Assembly (NCBI GenBank): GCA_002404795.1
Contig: DHKK01000065.1
Span: forward strand, 21,916-56,458
Direction: 5' to 3'
From: Clostridiales bacterium UBA4696
GTDB lineage: Bacteria > Bacillota > Clostridia > Oscillospirales > Oscillospiraceae
DNA length: 34,543 bases
In this document: positions 1 through 7,877 of the stretch, piece by piece
Numbering within the stretch: position 1 is the first letter of the stretch
How the letters are laid out: every line of letters starts with the position of its first letter
Notes under the pieces: generated by a model
The model's input: the letters and a program-made list of their open reading frames with translations, nothing else
The model's database searches: none
Told to the model about the DNA's origin: nothing
Translations under genes and position numbers: made by a program

Positions 1-471
1 CGCGCGATCTCGCAGTGGTCGAAAATGTGGACCGGAATTGAAATACACCCCGGCGCGCAGATCGGCCGCCGTCTGGTCATCGACCACGGCACCGGGATCG
101 TGATCGGTGAGACGACCCAGATCGGCGACGACTGTCTGCTCTATCAGGGCGTGACACTCGGCGGCACCGGTAAGGACGTCGGTAAGCGCCACCCGACGCT
201 CGGCAACAATGTCATGGTCGGTGCCGGCGCAAAGGTGCTCGGACCCTTCCGCGTCGGCAACAATGCACGCATCGCCGCCAACGCCGTGGTCCTGCGTGAG
301 GTGCCGCCCGGCGCGACCGTCGTCGGCGTCCCCGGCCGGATCGTCCGCCTGTGCGGCGACAAGCTCGACCACATCCACACCCCGGACCCGGTCATGCTGG
401 AAATCGAAGAACTCAAGCGCCGCATGGCGCTGCTGGAACAACAGATCAACGACGTCCAAAAGGAGAATTGA
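1..471 (+). CDS. cysE: serine O-acetyltransferase, 3' part (5' end outside window)
   Basis: Acetylates L-serine with acetyl-CoA to O-acetylserine, the committed step of cysteine synthesis. The reading frame is open from base 1, so the N-terminal helical domain lies outside the window. What remains is the left-handed beta-helix of hexapeptide repeats, with the family block GIEIHPGAQIGRR, the active-site region around IDHGTGIVIGE, the GVTLGGTGKD turn and KRHPTLG. The C-terminal tail is hydrophilic and may be coiled. The stop codon is one base before the cysS start and overlaps its ribosome site region, so the two are co-transcribed and probably translationally coupled: one makes cysteine, the next charges it to tRNA. 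An ATG at 25 is internal and not the true start. The identification is secure. Confidence 0.95.
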   Translation, partial: RAISQWSKMWTGIEIHPGAQIGRRLVIDHGTGIVIGETTQIGDDCLLYQGVTLGGTGKDVGKRHPTLGNNVMVGAGAKVLGPFRVGNNARIAANAVVLREVPPGATVVGVPGRIVRLCGDKLDHIHTPDPVMLEIEELKRRMALLEQQINDVQKEN

Positions 472-472
472 T

Positions 473-1924
473 ATGTACCTGTATAACTCTGCGACCCATA
501 AAAAAGAAGAATTCATTCCCAATGACCCGAAGCTGGTCAAAATGTACACCTGCGGCCCCACAGTCTATCATTTTGCCCATATCGGCAACCTCCGCAGCTA
601 TATCATGGAGGATGTGCTGGAAAAGTATCTGCGTTATGTCGGATATCCGGTCAAGCGCGTCATGAACATCACCGACGTCGGCCATCTGACCTCTGATGCC
701 GATGAGGGCGAGGACAAGATGCTCAAGGGCGCCCGCCGCGAGCACAAGACCGTCATGGAGATCGCCAAGTTCTATACCGACGCCTTCTTTGACGACTGCC
801 GCAAGCTCAACATCAAGCGGCCGGACGTTGTCCAGCCCGCGACCGGCTGCATCGACGAGTATATCAAGATCATCACGAAGCTGCTCGATACCGGCTATGC
901 CTATATCGAGGGCGGCAACGTCTACTTTGATACCTCCAAGCTCGAAAAATACTACATTTTCAACGAGCACAAGGAAGAAGACCTCGCCGTCGGCGTCCGC
1001 GAGGGCGTGGAAGAGGACACGAACAAGCGCAACAAGAACGACTTTGTCCTCTGGTTCACCAAATCCAAGTTTGAGGATCAGGCGCTCAAGTGGGATTCGC
1101 CCTGGGGCGTCGGCTATCCCGGCTGGCATATCGAATGCTCCGGCATTTCCCTCAAATATCTGGGCGAGGATCTGGATATCCACTGCGGCGGCATCGACAA
1201 TGCGTTCCCGCACCATACCAATGAGATTGCGCAGTCGGAAAGCTACATCGGCCACCACTGGTGCAACTACTGGGTGCATGTCATGCATCTGAATACCGCC
1301 AGCGGCAAAATGTCCAAATCCAAGGGCGAGTTCCTGACGGTCTCCCTGCTGGAGCAGAAGGGCTATGACCCGCTGTGCTACCGCCTGTTCTGCCTACAGA
1401 GCCACTACCGCCGTAATCTGGTCTTCTCGTGGGAAAACCTCGACAACGCAGCCGGGACCTATCAGAAGCTCCTGACCAAGATCGCCGCCCTGAAGCCCGG
1501 CGACGGCGAGATCGACGAGGCTGCCGTCGCGGCCCTGCGTGAGAAATTCAACGCAGCCCTCGGCAACGACCTCAACACCTCGCTGGCCATCACCGCGCTC
1601 TACGACGTGCTCAAATACAAGACGAACGACGCCACCAAGCTGTTCGTGCTGGACGATTTCGACAAGGTCCTGAGCCTGGACCTCTGCAGCAAGGCCGCGG
1701 ATATCCGCAAGCGCAATGCCGCGGAAAAGCCGGCAGCCGGTGCGTATTCCATCTTCTGCGAGGACGGCAGCGACGATCCCGCCGTCACCGCGCAGATCCA
1801 GGCGCGCTACGACGCGAAAAAGGCCAAAAACTTCGCCGAGGCCGACCGTATCCGCGACGAACTCAAAGCCCGGGGAATCGAGATCACCGACATCCCCGGC
1901 GGCGCCAAGTGGAAGCATATCTGA
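473..1924 (+). CDS. cysS: cysteinyl-tRNA synthetase
   Basis: Class Ia synthetase that attaches cysteine to tRNA-Cys in the cytoplasm. The 483 residues match the usual length. The HIGH-type motif appears as FAHIGN after CGPTVY near residue 30, and the KMSKS loop as GKMSKSKGEF near residue 280. The zinc-binding Cys/His residues (CGPT, the GWHIECSG cysteine and the HHTNE histidines) are visible. The C-terminus has the tRNA-binding helical domain. The ATG at 473 is chosen because AGGAG at 461-465 lies at good distance and the protein then begins MYLYNSATHKKEEF, typical of the family; the open frame runs further upstream only inside cysE. It directly follows cysE. The stop is followed by a strong intrinsic terminator. 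Confidence 0.97.
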   Translation: MYLYNSATHKKEEFIPNDPKLVKMYTCGPTVYHFAHIGNLRSYIMEDVLEKYLRYVGYPVKRVMNITDVGHLTSDADEGEDKMLKGARREHKTVMEIAKFYTDAFFDDCRKLNIKRPDVVQPATGCIDEYIKIITKLLDTGYAYIEGGNVYFDTSKLEKYYIFNEHKEEDLAVGVREGVEEDTNKRNKNDFVLWFTKSKFEDQALKWDSPWGVGYPGWHIECSGISLKYLGEDLDIHCGGIDNAFPHHTNEIAQSESYIGHHWCNYWVHVMHLNTASGKMSKSKGEFLTVSLLEQKGYDPLCYRLFCLQSHYRRNLVFSWENLDNAAGTYQKLLTKIAALKPGDGEIDEAAVAALREKFNAALGNDLNTSLAITALYDVLKYKTNDATKLFVLDDFDKVLSLDLCSKAADIRKRNAAEKPAAGAYSIFCEDGSDDPAVTAQIQARYDAKKAKNFAEADRIRDELKARGIEITDIPGGAKWKHI

Positions 1925-1932
1925 CAGAAACG

Positions 1933-1963
1933 AAAACCGGAACGCAAATCGCGTTCCGGTTTT
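1933..1963. terminator. bidirectional intrinsic terminator between cysS and DUF2148 gene
   Basis: A perfect 13-bp stem (AAAACCGGAACGC at 1933-1945 with its complement at 1951-1963) closes a 5-base loop. The arms end in A and T tracts, so it can stop transcription from cysS on the plus strand and from the facing gene on the minus strand. Confidence 0.9.
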
Positions 1964-1972
1964 GTCTTGAAC

Positions 1973-2515
1973 TTACTTTTTCGGCTTCCGGTCAAAGAAC
2001 GGGGACTTTCCGCTGATGCTGAGGGGAATGCCGAGGACGAGTGTGACGGAGGCACCGAGCAGGCCGAGGCTCCGGGCGGCGCGGCCGACGGAGAACATCA
2101 CGCGGTTGTCGACCCGGGCGTCCGCCGCCGCGGCGGCAGCCGAACCGATGGCGATGCCGACGTCCATGGCGTCCCACGCGCAGAGGCCATTCTTTTCTGC
2201 GCAGTCGGCGCAGTCGGCAAAATGACAGTACTGACAGCCGCCGTTCAGCCCGCGGCGCTGTTCCTCCATGCCAAAGAGGACAACGGCATCCGCATAGTCC
2301 ACGTTGTCGGCGTCGCGGGCGAAGAAGGCGTAATCCAGCTGCCCGGCAAGCTCGCGCATATGTGCGGCCAGTCGGTCTTTGTCTTCGCCGGTCACGACGC
2401 AGGTGACAAGACCGTCCATGCCCCGTGTCTTGGGCGCGGTGCGGGCGGCTGCGCACATGCGCGCGGCCGTATCCAGAACGGCGCGGGTCTGCATATCTTC
2501 CGAAGAATAGATCAT
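1973..2515 (-). CDS. DUF2148 ferredoxin-like domain protein
   Basis: A 180-residue protein resembling the DUF2148 (COG4739, 'ferredoxin domain-containing protein') family, whose biochemical role is not established. The mid-region cysteine cluster CQYCHFADCADC (about residues 115-126), followed by a further Cys in NGLCAWD, could hold an iron-sulfur cluster or metal. The C-terminal part is Ala/Gly-rich with the family-like block DARVDNRVMFSVGRAA and a hydrophobic LGLLGASVTLVLGIPLSISGK stretch. An in-frame TTG at 2524 exists, but it directly abuts the AAGGAG ribosome site (2526-2531), whereas the ATG at 2515 is 10 bases downstream of it, so 2515 is preferred. It is monocistronic with its own promoter, divergent from polA and convergent with cysS. 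Confidence 0.8.
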   Translation of the reverse strand: MIYSSEDMQTRAVLDTAARMCAAARTAPKTRGMDGLVTCVVTGEDKDRLAAHMRELAGQLDYAFFARDADNVDYADAVVLFGMEEQRRGLNGGCQYCHFADCADCAEKNGLCAWDAMDVGIAIGSAAAAAADARVDNRVMFSVGRAARSLGLLGASVTLVLGIPLSISGKSPFFDRKPKK

Positions 2516-2548
2516 GGGGAACAACTCCTTTTATCGTAATCTGCTTTC

Positions 2549-2577
2549 AGTATAGTGCTTCCCGCGGAAACTGTCAA
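2549..2577 (-). promoter_or_regulatory. sigma-A promoter of the DUF2148 gene
   Basis: On the minus strand TTGACA (2577-2572) and TATACT (2554-2549) are 17 bases apart, close to consensus and about 35 bases before the start codon. Confidence 0.8.
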
Positions 2578-2595
2578 TGAAACGCGGCGGCTTCC

Positions 2596-2624
2596 TTGCA
2601 ACAGGGCGGGAATTGTGGTAGACT
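2596..2624 (+). promoter_or_regulatory. sigma-A promoter of polA-rimI-tsaD
   Basis: TTGCAA (2596-2601) and TAGACT (2619-2624) with a 17-base spacer, just upstream of the polA ribosome site AGGAG at 2641-2645. It is back to back with the DUF2148 promoter. Confidence 0.65.
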
Positions 2625-2653
2625 AAGCGAAGAAATGCAAAGGAGTCCTGCCC

Positions 2654-5257
2654 ATGAAGCTGATGGTTCTCGATGGAAACAGCGTGATCAACCGCGCCTA
2701 CTACGGCGTGCGGGCGCTCACGACGAAAGACGGCTTTTTTACAAACGCGATCTACGGTTTTCTGAATATTCTCGAAAAGCTCCGGACGGAGGAGCAGCCC
2801 GACGCCCTGTGCGTGACGTTCGATCTCAAAGCGCCGACGTTCCGCCATCTGGCCTATGACGGCTACAAGGCGACGCGTCACCCGATGCCGGATGAGCTTG
2901 CCATGCAGCTGCCGATGATGAAGGACATTCTGCGCGCCATGCGCATCCCCATCTTTGAATGCGAGGGCTGGGAGGCCGACGACGTGATCGGCACGATCGG
3001 CAAGCAGTGCGGCAGGGCGAACTGGGACTGCGTGATCGTCACCGGCGACCGGGATTCCCTGCAGCTGATCGACGAGCATGTGACGGTCAAGCTGGTATCC
3101 TCCAAGCTTTCGCAGTCCGTCGCGGTCAACTATGACCCGGCCCGCTTCCGCGAGGAATACGGCTTTGACCCCATCCACCTGATCGACCTCAAGGCCCTGA
3201 TGGGCGACAGCTCTGACAACATCCCGGGCGTCGCGGGCATCGGCCCGAAGACGGCGACGCAGCTGCTGCTGGACTATGGCACGCTGGACGGGATCTATGC
3301 ACATCTGGATGAGATCAAAGATAAGCTCCGCGTAAAGCTCGAGCAGGGGAAGGACAGCGCCTACATGTCCTACGATCTGGCGACGATCCGCTGCGAAGCG
3401 CCGATCGATTTTTCTCCGGAGGACTGCCGCGTGCAGCAGCCGGACAACGATACGCTCTATCAGCTCTTTACTCGACTCGAATTTACCCGGCAGATCGCCC
3501 GCTATGGCCTGCACGCGCCGCAGGAGACTGCGGAGGCAGGGACATTTGCAGGTACCTGCACCAGTGAGACGGTGACGGATGCTGCCCGGGCAGCAGAATT
3601 GGCCGCGGCGCTCCAAAAAGAACATTATGTTAACGTCATTGCGGAGCCGGACCTCTCCGGGATCGCTGTTGAGACAGGGGAGAGCGGATACTTTTTCTCT
3701 GACTTTGCGCTGAGCAATGACTTTATGTCAACTATATTCAGTGCCTCCGTCAAGAAGGTCACGCACGACTGCAAACCACTGATGCGCCGCCTGCTGGAAC
3801 GGGGATACCCGGTGGATGGTTTCATCTTCGACACGGCGCTGGCTGCCTACGATCTCGACGCGACGCGCGGCAGCTATGACCTGGACAGCGTCGTGCAGCA
3901 GCATCTGGGCTTTGCCATCGGCCGCGCGGACAGCGAGCAGGTCGGAAAAGACGCCGCGCGCGTCTGCTCCCGTCTGGCGGAGGCCGCGGCCGTCGGCGCG
4001 CTCTATGAAGCTCTGCCGGAAAAGCTTACGAAGAACGGCATGGAGAAGCTCTATTACGAGATCGAGCTGCCGCTCTGCCGCGTGCTCGCTGAAATGGAAG
4101 CCGCGGGCGTCAAGGCGGACCAGATGGCGCTCATATCCTTCGGCAATATGCTCCAGAGCCGGATCGAGGCCGCGGAGCAGACGATCTTCGGCTATGCCGG
4201 GAAGAAATTCAACATCAACTCCACCAAGCAGCTCGGGCAGATCCTCTTTGACGAGCTCGGCCTGCCCGCGGGCAAGAAGACGAAAAGCGGCTACTCCACG
4301 AACGCGGACGTGCTGGAAAAGCTCCGTGGCAAGCATCCGATCATCGACGCGATCCTCGATTTCCGTGCCATGACCAAGCTCAAGAGCACGTACGCCGACG
4401 GCCTCGTCAAGCAGATCGCGGACGACGGCCGCATCCACACGACCTTCCAGAACATGGTCACGGCGACGGGCCGCCTGTCTTCCACCGACCCGAACCTGCA
4501 GAACATCCCCGTCCGCACGGAGCTCGGCAGCGAGATCCGCAAGATGTTCGTGCCGAGCGACGGCTGCGTCTTTGTCGACGCGGATTACAGCCAGATCGAG
4601 CTGCGTGTGCTGGCCCATATCGCGGACGATCAGACCATGCAGGAGGCGTTCCGCTCCGGCACCGATATCCATACGGCAACGGCCGCGCAGGTCTTCGGCG
4701 TGGAGCCGGAGCAGGTCACGCCGCTGATGCGCCGCCACGCCAAGGCCGTCAACTTCGGCATCGTCTACGGCATCTCGGAATTCTCTCTGGCAGACGACAT
4801 CGGCGTCACGCGCAAGGAGGCGCGGCAGTATATCGACAATTATCTGGCCCACTATGCGGGCGTCCGGACCTATATGCACGATATCGTCGAGCAGGCAAAG
4901 CAGGACGGCTATGTCACGACTCTCTTCGGCCGCCGGCGCGAGCTGCCGGAGCTCAAGAGCAGCAACTTCAACATCCGCTCCTTCGGCGAGCGCGTTGCGC
5001 TCAATACCCCGATCCAGGGGACAGCTGCGGACATCATCAAGCTCGCCATGCTGCGCGTCGACGCGGCGCTCAAAAAGCAGAAGCTCAAGGCCCGGCTCGT
5101 CCTGCAGGTCCACGATGAGCTGATCGTGGAATGCCCGGTGAAGGAAGCGGAGCAGGTGAAGAAGATCGTGACGGCCGAGATGGAAAACGTCGTGCAGCTG
5201 CGCGTGCCGCTGCTGGCGGAGGCGAAGGTCGGCGCGAGCTGGTATGAGGCAAAGTGA
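2654..5257 (+). CDS. polA: DNA polymerase I (5'-nuclease and polymerase active, 3' exonuclease degenerate)
   Basis: Removes RNA primers and fills gaps during Okazaki fragment maturation and excision repair. The 867 residues comprise an N-terminal 5'-3' nuclease (about 1-290; GWEADDVIGTI and DSSDNIPGVAGIGPKTA carry the metal aspartates and the helix-hairpin-helix), a central exonuclease-like domain (about 300-460) and the polymerase (about 460-867). Polymerase motif A is DADYSQIELRVLAHIA, motif B RRHAKAVNFGIVYGIS and motif C LQVHDELIVE. In the central domain the DxE exonuclease motif is absent (VNVIAEPDLSGIAV instead), so proofreading is probably lost, as in Bacillus Pol I. The ATG at 2654 follows AGGAG with an 8-base spacer. 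Its TGA overlaps the rimI ATG by one base. Confidence 0.97.
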   Translation: MKLMVLDGNSVINRAYYGVRALTTKDGFFTNAIYGFLNILEKLRTEEQPDALCVTFDLKAPTFRHLAYDGYKATRHPMPDELAMQLPMMKDILRAMRIPIFECEGWEADDVIGTIGKQCGRANWDCVIVTGDRDSLQLIDEHVTVKLVSSKLSQSVAVNYDPARFREEYGFDPIHLIDLKALMGDSSDNIPGVAGIGPKTATQLLLDYGTLDGIYAHLDEIKDKLRVKLEQGKDSAYMSYDLATIRCEAPIDFSPEDCRVQQPDNDTLYQLFTRLEFTRQIARYGLHAPQETAEAGTFAGTCTSETVTDAARAAELAAALQKEHYVNVIAEPDLSGIAVETGESGYFFSDFALSNDFMSTIFSASVKKVTHDCKPLMRRLLERGYPVDGFIFDTALAAYDLDATRGSYDLDSVVQQHLGFAIGRADSEQVGKDAARVCSRLAEAAAVGALYEALPEKLTKNGMEKLYYEIELPLCRVLAEMEAAGVKADQMALISFGNMLQSRIEAAEQTIFGYAGKKFNINSTKQLGQILFDELGLPAGKKTKSGYSTNADVLEKLRGKHPIIDAILDFRAMTKLKSTYADGLVKQIADDGRIHTTFQNMVTATGRLSSTDPNLQNIPVRTELGSEIRKMFVPSDGCVFVDADYSQIELRVLAHIADDQTMQEAFRSGTDIHTATAAQVFGVEPEQVTPLMRRHAKAVNFGIVYGISEFSLADDIGVTRKEARQYIDNYLAHYAGVRTYMHDIVEQAKQDGYVTTLFGRRRELPELKSSNFNIRSFGERVALNTPIQGTAADIIKLAMLRVDAALKKQKLKARLVLQVHDELIVECPVKEAEQVKKIVTAEMENVVQLRVPLLAEAKVGASWYEAK

Positions 5258-5703
5258 TGGAAGTGACGATCGTCCCCATGCGGCCGGAACACACGGCACA
5301 GATCGCCGCGCTGGAAGCCACATGTTTCTCAGATTCCTGGCCGGAATCGATTTTGCAGAAAGAACTGGGTAATCCGCTGAGCCTGTGGCTCTGCGCGATG
5401 GACGGCGACACTGTCGCCGGTTACGTCGGCAGCCAGACCGTGCTGGGCGAGGCGGATATGATGAACCTCGCCGTCAGCCCGGCTTACCGGCGGCAGGGGC
5501 TTGGCCGTGCGCTCGTGCTGGCGCTGTGTGAGTCGCTGCGGCAGAAGATGCAGGCGACGGTCCTGACCCTGGAGGTTCGGGACTCAAACGCACCTGCCGC
5601 TGCGCTCTATGCCTCGCTCGGCTTCGCGCAGATCGGCCTGCGGAAAAACTATTACCAACATCCAAAAGAGGATGCGCGCATCCTCAGAAAGGAACTGCTA
5701 TGA
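5257..5703 (+). CDS. rimI: ribosomal-protein-alanine N-acetyltransferase (GNAT)
   Basis: A 148-residue GNAT fold enzyme of the RimI family, which acetylates the N-terminal alanine of ribosomal protein S18 using acetyl-CoA. The acetyl-CoA loop is YRRQGLGRALV (about residues 78-88), preceded by the beta-4 strand MNLAVSP and followed by LEVRDSNAPAAALYASLGF, the hallmark RimI block. The start overlaps the polA stop (TGATG), and GAGG at 5246-5249 serves as ribosome site; a GTG one codon upstream is less well placed. Its own stop overlaps the tsaD start (ATGA). rimI next to tsaD is a classic Firmicutes arrangement, although tsaB and tsaE, usually just upstream, are replaced here by polA. Confidence 0.92.
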   Translation: MEVTIVPMRPEHTAQIAALEATCFSDSWPESILQKELGNPLSLWLCAMDGDTVAGYVGSQTVLGEADMMNLAVSPAYRRQGLGRALVLALCESLRQKMQATVLTLEVRDSNAPAAALYASLGFAQIGLRKNYYQHPKEDARILRKELL

Positions 5704-6710
5704 AGATCCTCTCCGTGGAATCCTCCTGCGACGAGACTGCCGTCGCCGTCGTGGAGGACGGAAGAACCGTCCTGACCGACTGCATCGCGTCTCAGGTCGC
5801 CCTGCACCGGCTCTACGGCGGCGTCGTGCCCGAGCTTGCCTCACGCAAGCACATCGAGGCCATCTACGCCCTGGCGGATACGGCGCTTGACGAGGCGCAC
5901 CTGACCCGGCAGGACATCGACGCTATCGCTGTCACCTATGCACCGGGGCTGATCGGCGCGGTGCTCGTCGGCGTCAACTTCGCCAAGGCCGCGGCCTACA
6001 GCCTCGGCGTGCCGCTCATCCCGGTGCACCATATCCGTGGACATATCGCGGCCAACTATCTGGCGTATCCGGATCTGGAGCCGCCGTTTCTGTGCCTCGT
6101 CGTCTCCGGCGGGCATACGCTGATCGTCGACGTGCAGGACTACACGAAATTCCATATCCTCGGCACCACGCGCGACGACGCGGCAGGGGAATGCTTCGAC
6201 AAGATCGCCCGCGTGATCGGGATGCCGTATCCCGGCGGCGCGGCGCTCGACCAGACGGCGAAGACCGGCGACGAAAACAAATATCCCATGCCGCACACCA
6301 AGCTCAGCGGCAATCCGCTCGATATGTCCTTCTCGGGCCTCAAGACGGCGGCGCTGAACCTCATCCACACACATGAGCAGCGCGGCGAGGCGCTGGATAT
6401 CCCGTCGCTTTGCGCTTCGTTCTCCAAGGCGGTGAGCGATATGCTCGTGCCGCGGACGATGCAGGCCCTGGAGCAGACCGGCTACCGGACGCTGGCCATC
6501 GCGGGCGGCGTGGCGGCAAATTCCCGCATCCGCGGGGAATTTACCCGCCGGACCCAGGCGCTCGGCATCCGGCTGTGCATGCCGCCCCTGCGCCTCTGCG
6601 GTGACAACGGCGCGATGATCGGCGCGCAGGGCTATTACGAGTACCGTTCCGGCAAACGCGCCGGGCAGGACCTCAACGCCTACGCCACGATGAGCCTCGA
6701 AAACGGATAA
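5700..6710 (+). CDS. tsaD: tRNA N6-adenosine threonylcarbamoyltransferase
   Basis: Transfers the threonylcarbamoyl group to A37 of tRNAs reading ANN codons, working with TsaB and TsaE (not in this window). The 336 residues fit the Kae1/TsaD family: N-terminal SVESSCDETAVAVVEDG, the metal-binding HHIRGH motif at about residues 110-115, the nucleotide loop LVVSGGHT, then SGLKTAALNL, IAGGVAANSRIR and a final CGDNGAMIGAQGYYEY with the metal aspartate. It is the last gene of polA-rimI-tsaD, overlapping rimI by four bases, and is followed within ten bases by an intrinsic terminator. Confidence 0.97.
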   Translation: MKILSVESSCDETAVAVVEDGRTVLTDCIASQVALHRLYGGVVPELASRKHIEAIYALADTALDEAHLTRQDIDAIAVTYAPGLIGAVLVGVNFAKAAAYSLGVPLIPVHHIRGHIAANYLAYPDLEPPFLCLVVSGGHTLIVDVQDYTKFHILGTTRDDAAGECFDKIARVIGMPYPGGAALDQTAKTGDENKYPMPHTKLSGNPLDMSFSGLKTAALNLIHTHEQRGEALDIPSLCASFSKAVSDMLVPRTMQALEQTGYRTLAIAGGVAANSRIRGEFTRRTQALGIRLCMPPLRLCGDNGAMIGAQGYYEYRSGKRAGQDLNAYATMSLENG

Positions 6711-6715
6711 AAGGA

Positions 6716-6749
6716 CCCGCTTGCAGATGCTGTCTGCAAGCGGGTTTTT
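6716..6749 (+). terminator. intrinsic terminator of polA-rimI-tsaD
   Basis: A perfect 12-bp stem (CCCGCTTGCAGA, 6716-6727, with 6733-6744), a 5-base loop and a five-T run. A second small hairpin (TTTTGCAG at 6746-6753 with CTGCAAAA at 6761-6768) follows at once. Confidence 0.93.
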
Positions 6750-6769
6750 GCAGCCGACAGCTGCAAAAT

Positions 6770-6797
6770 CTCCTGCATAAAATGTTTTATGTTAACA
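6770..6797 (+). other. dif-like site (candidate XerC/XerD recombination site)
   Basis: A 28-base sequence in the convergent tsaD/dapA spacer reads as an 11-6-11 layout. The left arm is CTCCTGCATAA, the centre AATGTT and the right arm TTATGTTAACA. The right arm agrees with the XerD half of the Firmicutes dif consensus at 10 of 11 positions (recalled consensus, not searched). The left arm keeps only the inner GCATAA, as in the E. coli XerC half. A one-arm match of this quality can arise by chance in an AT-rich spacer of this size, so this is a candidate only. The rest of the spacer (6798-6973) is AT-rich and shows no gene. Confidence 0.35.
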
Positions 6798-6973
6798 GAA
6801 TCCCTGCGTTGCGTCGTGAAAGTTCTTCATTTTTCGACCCTGTCATCATTTAACAATAATCCGTGTTTTTGTCGAAATATGTAGCTTTTTCGCGTGTTGA
6901 AAACTCTGTTGACAGTGTGAATAACTACTTGCGCAGATTTTTTTGTTATCATTATGGTGAACTGATCTGTCTC

Positions 6974-7858
6974 TTACGGCTCCGGCGCGGCGGAGAGCGC
7001 CTGCTCCAGCGCGGGCAGGTGCGTCGCGCTGAGCGGCGTCAGCGGCAGCCGCGGCAGTCCGGCCGGGATCCCCATGAGCGACAGCGCCTGCTTGACGGGG
7101 ATGGGGTTGATCTCGCTGAACAGCGCGTCGATCAGCGGTGTGAGCGCGACCTGCATCCGCCCGGCTGCAGCATAGTCTCCGGCCTGACATGCGCGCACCA
7201 TCTGCAGCGTCCGCTTTGGCCGGACGTTGGACAGAACGGAGATGACGCCCTTCGCGCCGAGCGAAAGCAGGGGGACCGTCAGATCGTCGTTGCCGCTCCA
7301 GACCGGCAGCTCGTCGCCGCAGGCGTCGAGAATGTGCGCAGCCTTCGGCACGCTGCCGCTGGCCTCCTTGATGCCGCCGATGTTGGGGTGCCCGGCAAGC
7401 ACCCGGCAGGTCTCGACTGAGACATCCACCCCCGTCCGGCTCGGGACATTGTAGACAATGACCGGGCAGGGGAGCGTATCCGCTGCCGCGGTATAGTGCG
7501 CGATGAGCCCCGCCTGTGTGCATTTGTTGTAATACGGCGTGACCATCAGCACGGCGTCTGCGCCCATAGACGCAGCGACACGGCTCAACTGCAGCGAGTG
7601 AGCCGTGTCGTTCGTACCGGTGCCGGCGATGACCTTGCATCGTCCGGCACAATATTGGACCGTGTGCGCGATGAGCGCAAGCTTTTCGTTGTCCGTCATG
7701 GTGGAGGCTTCGCCGGTCGTGCCGCAGACGACAATGGCGTCGACGCCAGCCGCGAGCTGCAGATCCAGAAGCCGGTTCATGACGGGAAAATCGATCGTAC
7801 CCTGATTGAACGGCGTGACGATCGCAGTCGCAACGCCCTCAAACACAGGATCTTTCAA
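6974..7858 (-). CDS. dapA: 4-hydroxy-tetrahydrodipicolinate synthase
   Basis: Condenses pyruvate with aspartate semialdehyde, the first step specific to diaminopimelate and lysine. The 294-residue TIM barrel is of normal length. The Schiff-base lysine is K164 in GGIKEASG. The catalytic-triad tyrosine is Y136 in YNVPSRTG with R141 after it, the triad threonines are in CGTTGEAS (47-48), and the YYN at 109-111 supplies the interface tyrosine. The chosen start is a TTG at 7858 because GGGAG stands seven bases before it and the protein then starts MKDPVFEGVATAIVTPF; the upstream frame reads back into asd. It lies 19 bases after asd, which makes its substrate, so the two form an operon. No clear terminator was found after it. 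Confidence 0.95.
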   Translation of the reverse strand: MKDPVFEGVATAIVTPFNQGTIDFPVMNRLLDLQLAAGVDAIVVCGTTGEASTMTDNEKLALIAHTVQYCAGRCKVIAGTGTNDTAHSLQLSRVAASMGADAVLMVTPYYNKCTQAGLIAHYTAAADTLPCPVIVYNVPSRTGVDVSVETCRVLAGHPNIGGIKEASGSVPKAAHILDACGDELPVWSGNDDLTVPLLSLGAKGVISVLSNVRPKRTLQMVRACQAGDYAAAGRMQVALTPLIDALFSEINPIPVKQALSLMGIPAGLPRLPLTPLSATHLPALEQALSAAPEP

Positions 7859-7877
7859 AGAATCGCTCCCTTCGGGC

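Noticed and set aside
6916..6924. DnaA-box-like TGTGAATAA and an origin-like AT-rich setting after dapA
   Set aside because: Only one box, with a mismatch to the consensus, and no dnaA, dnaN or box cluster nearby.
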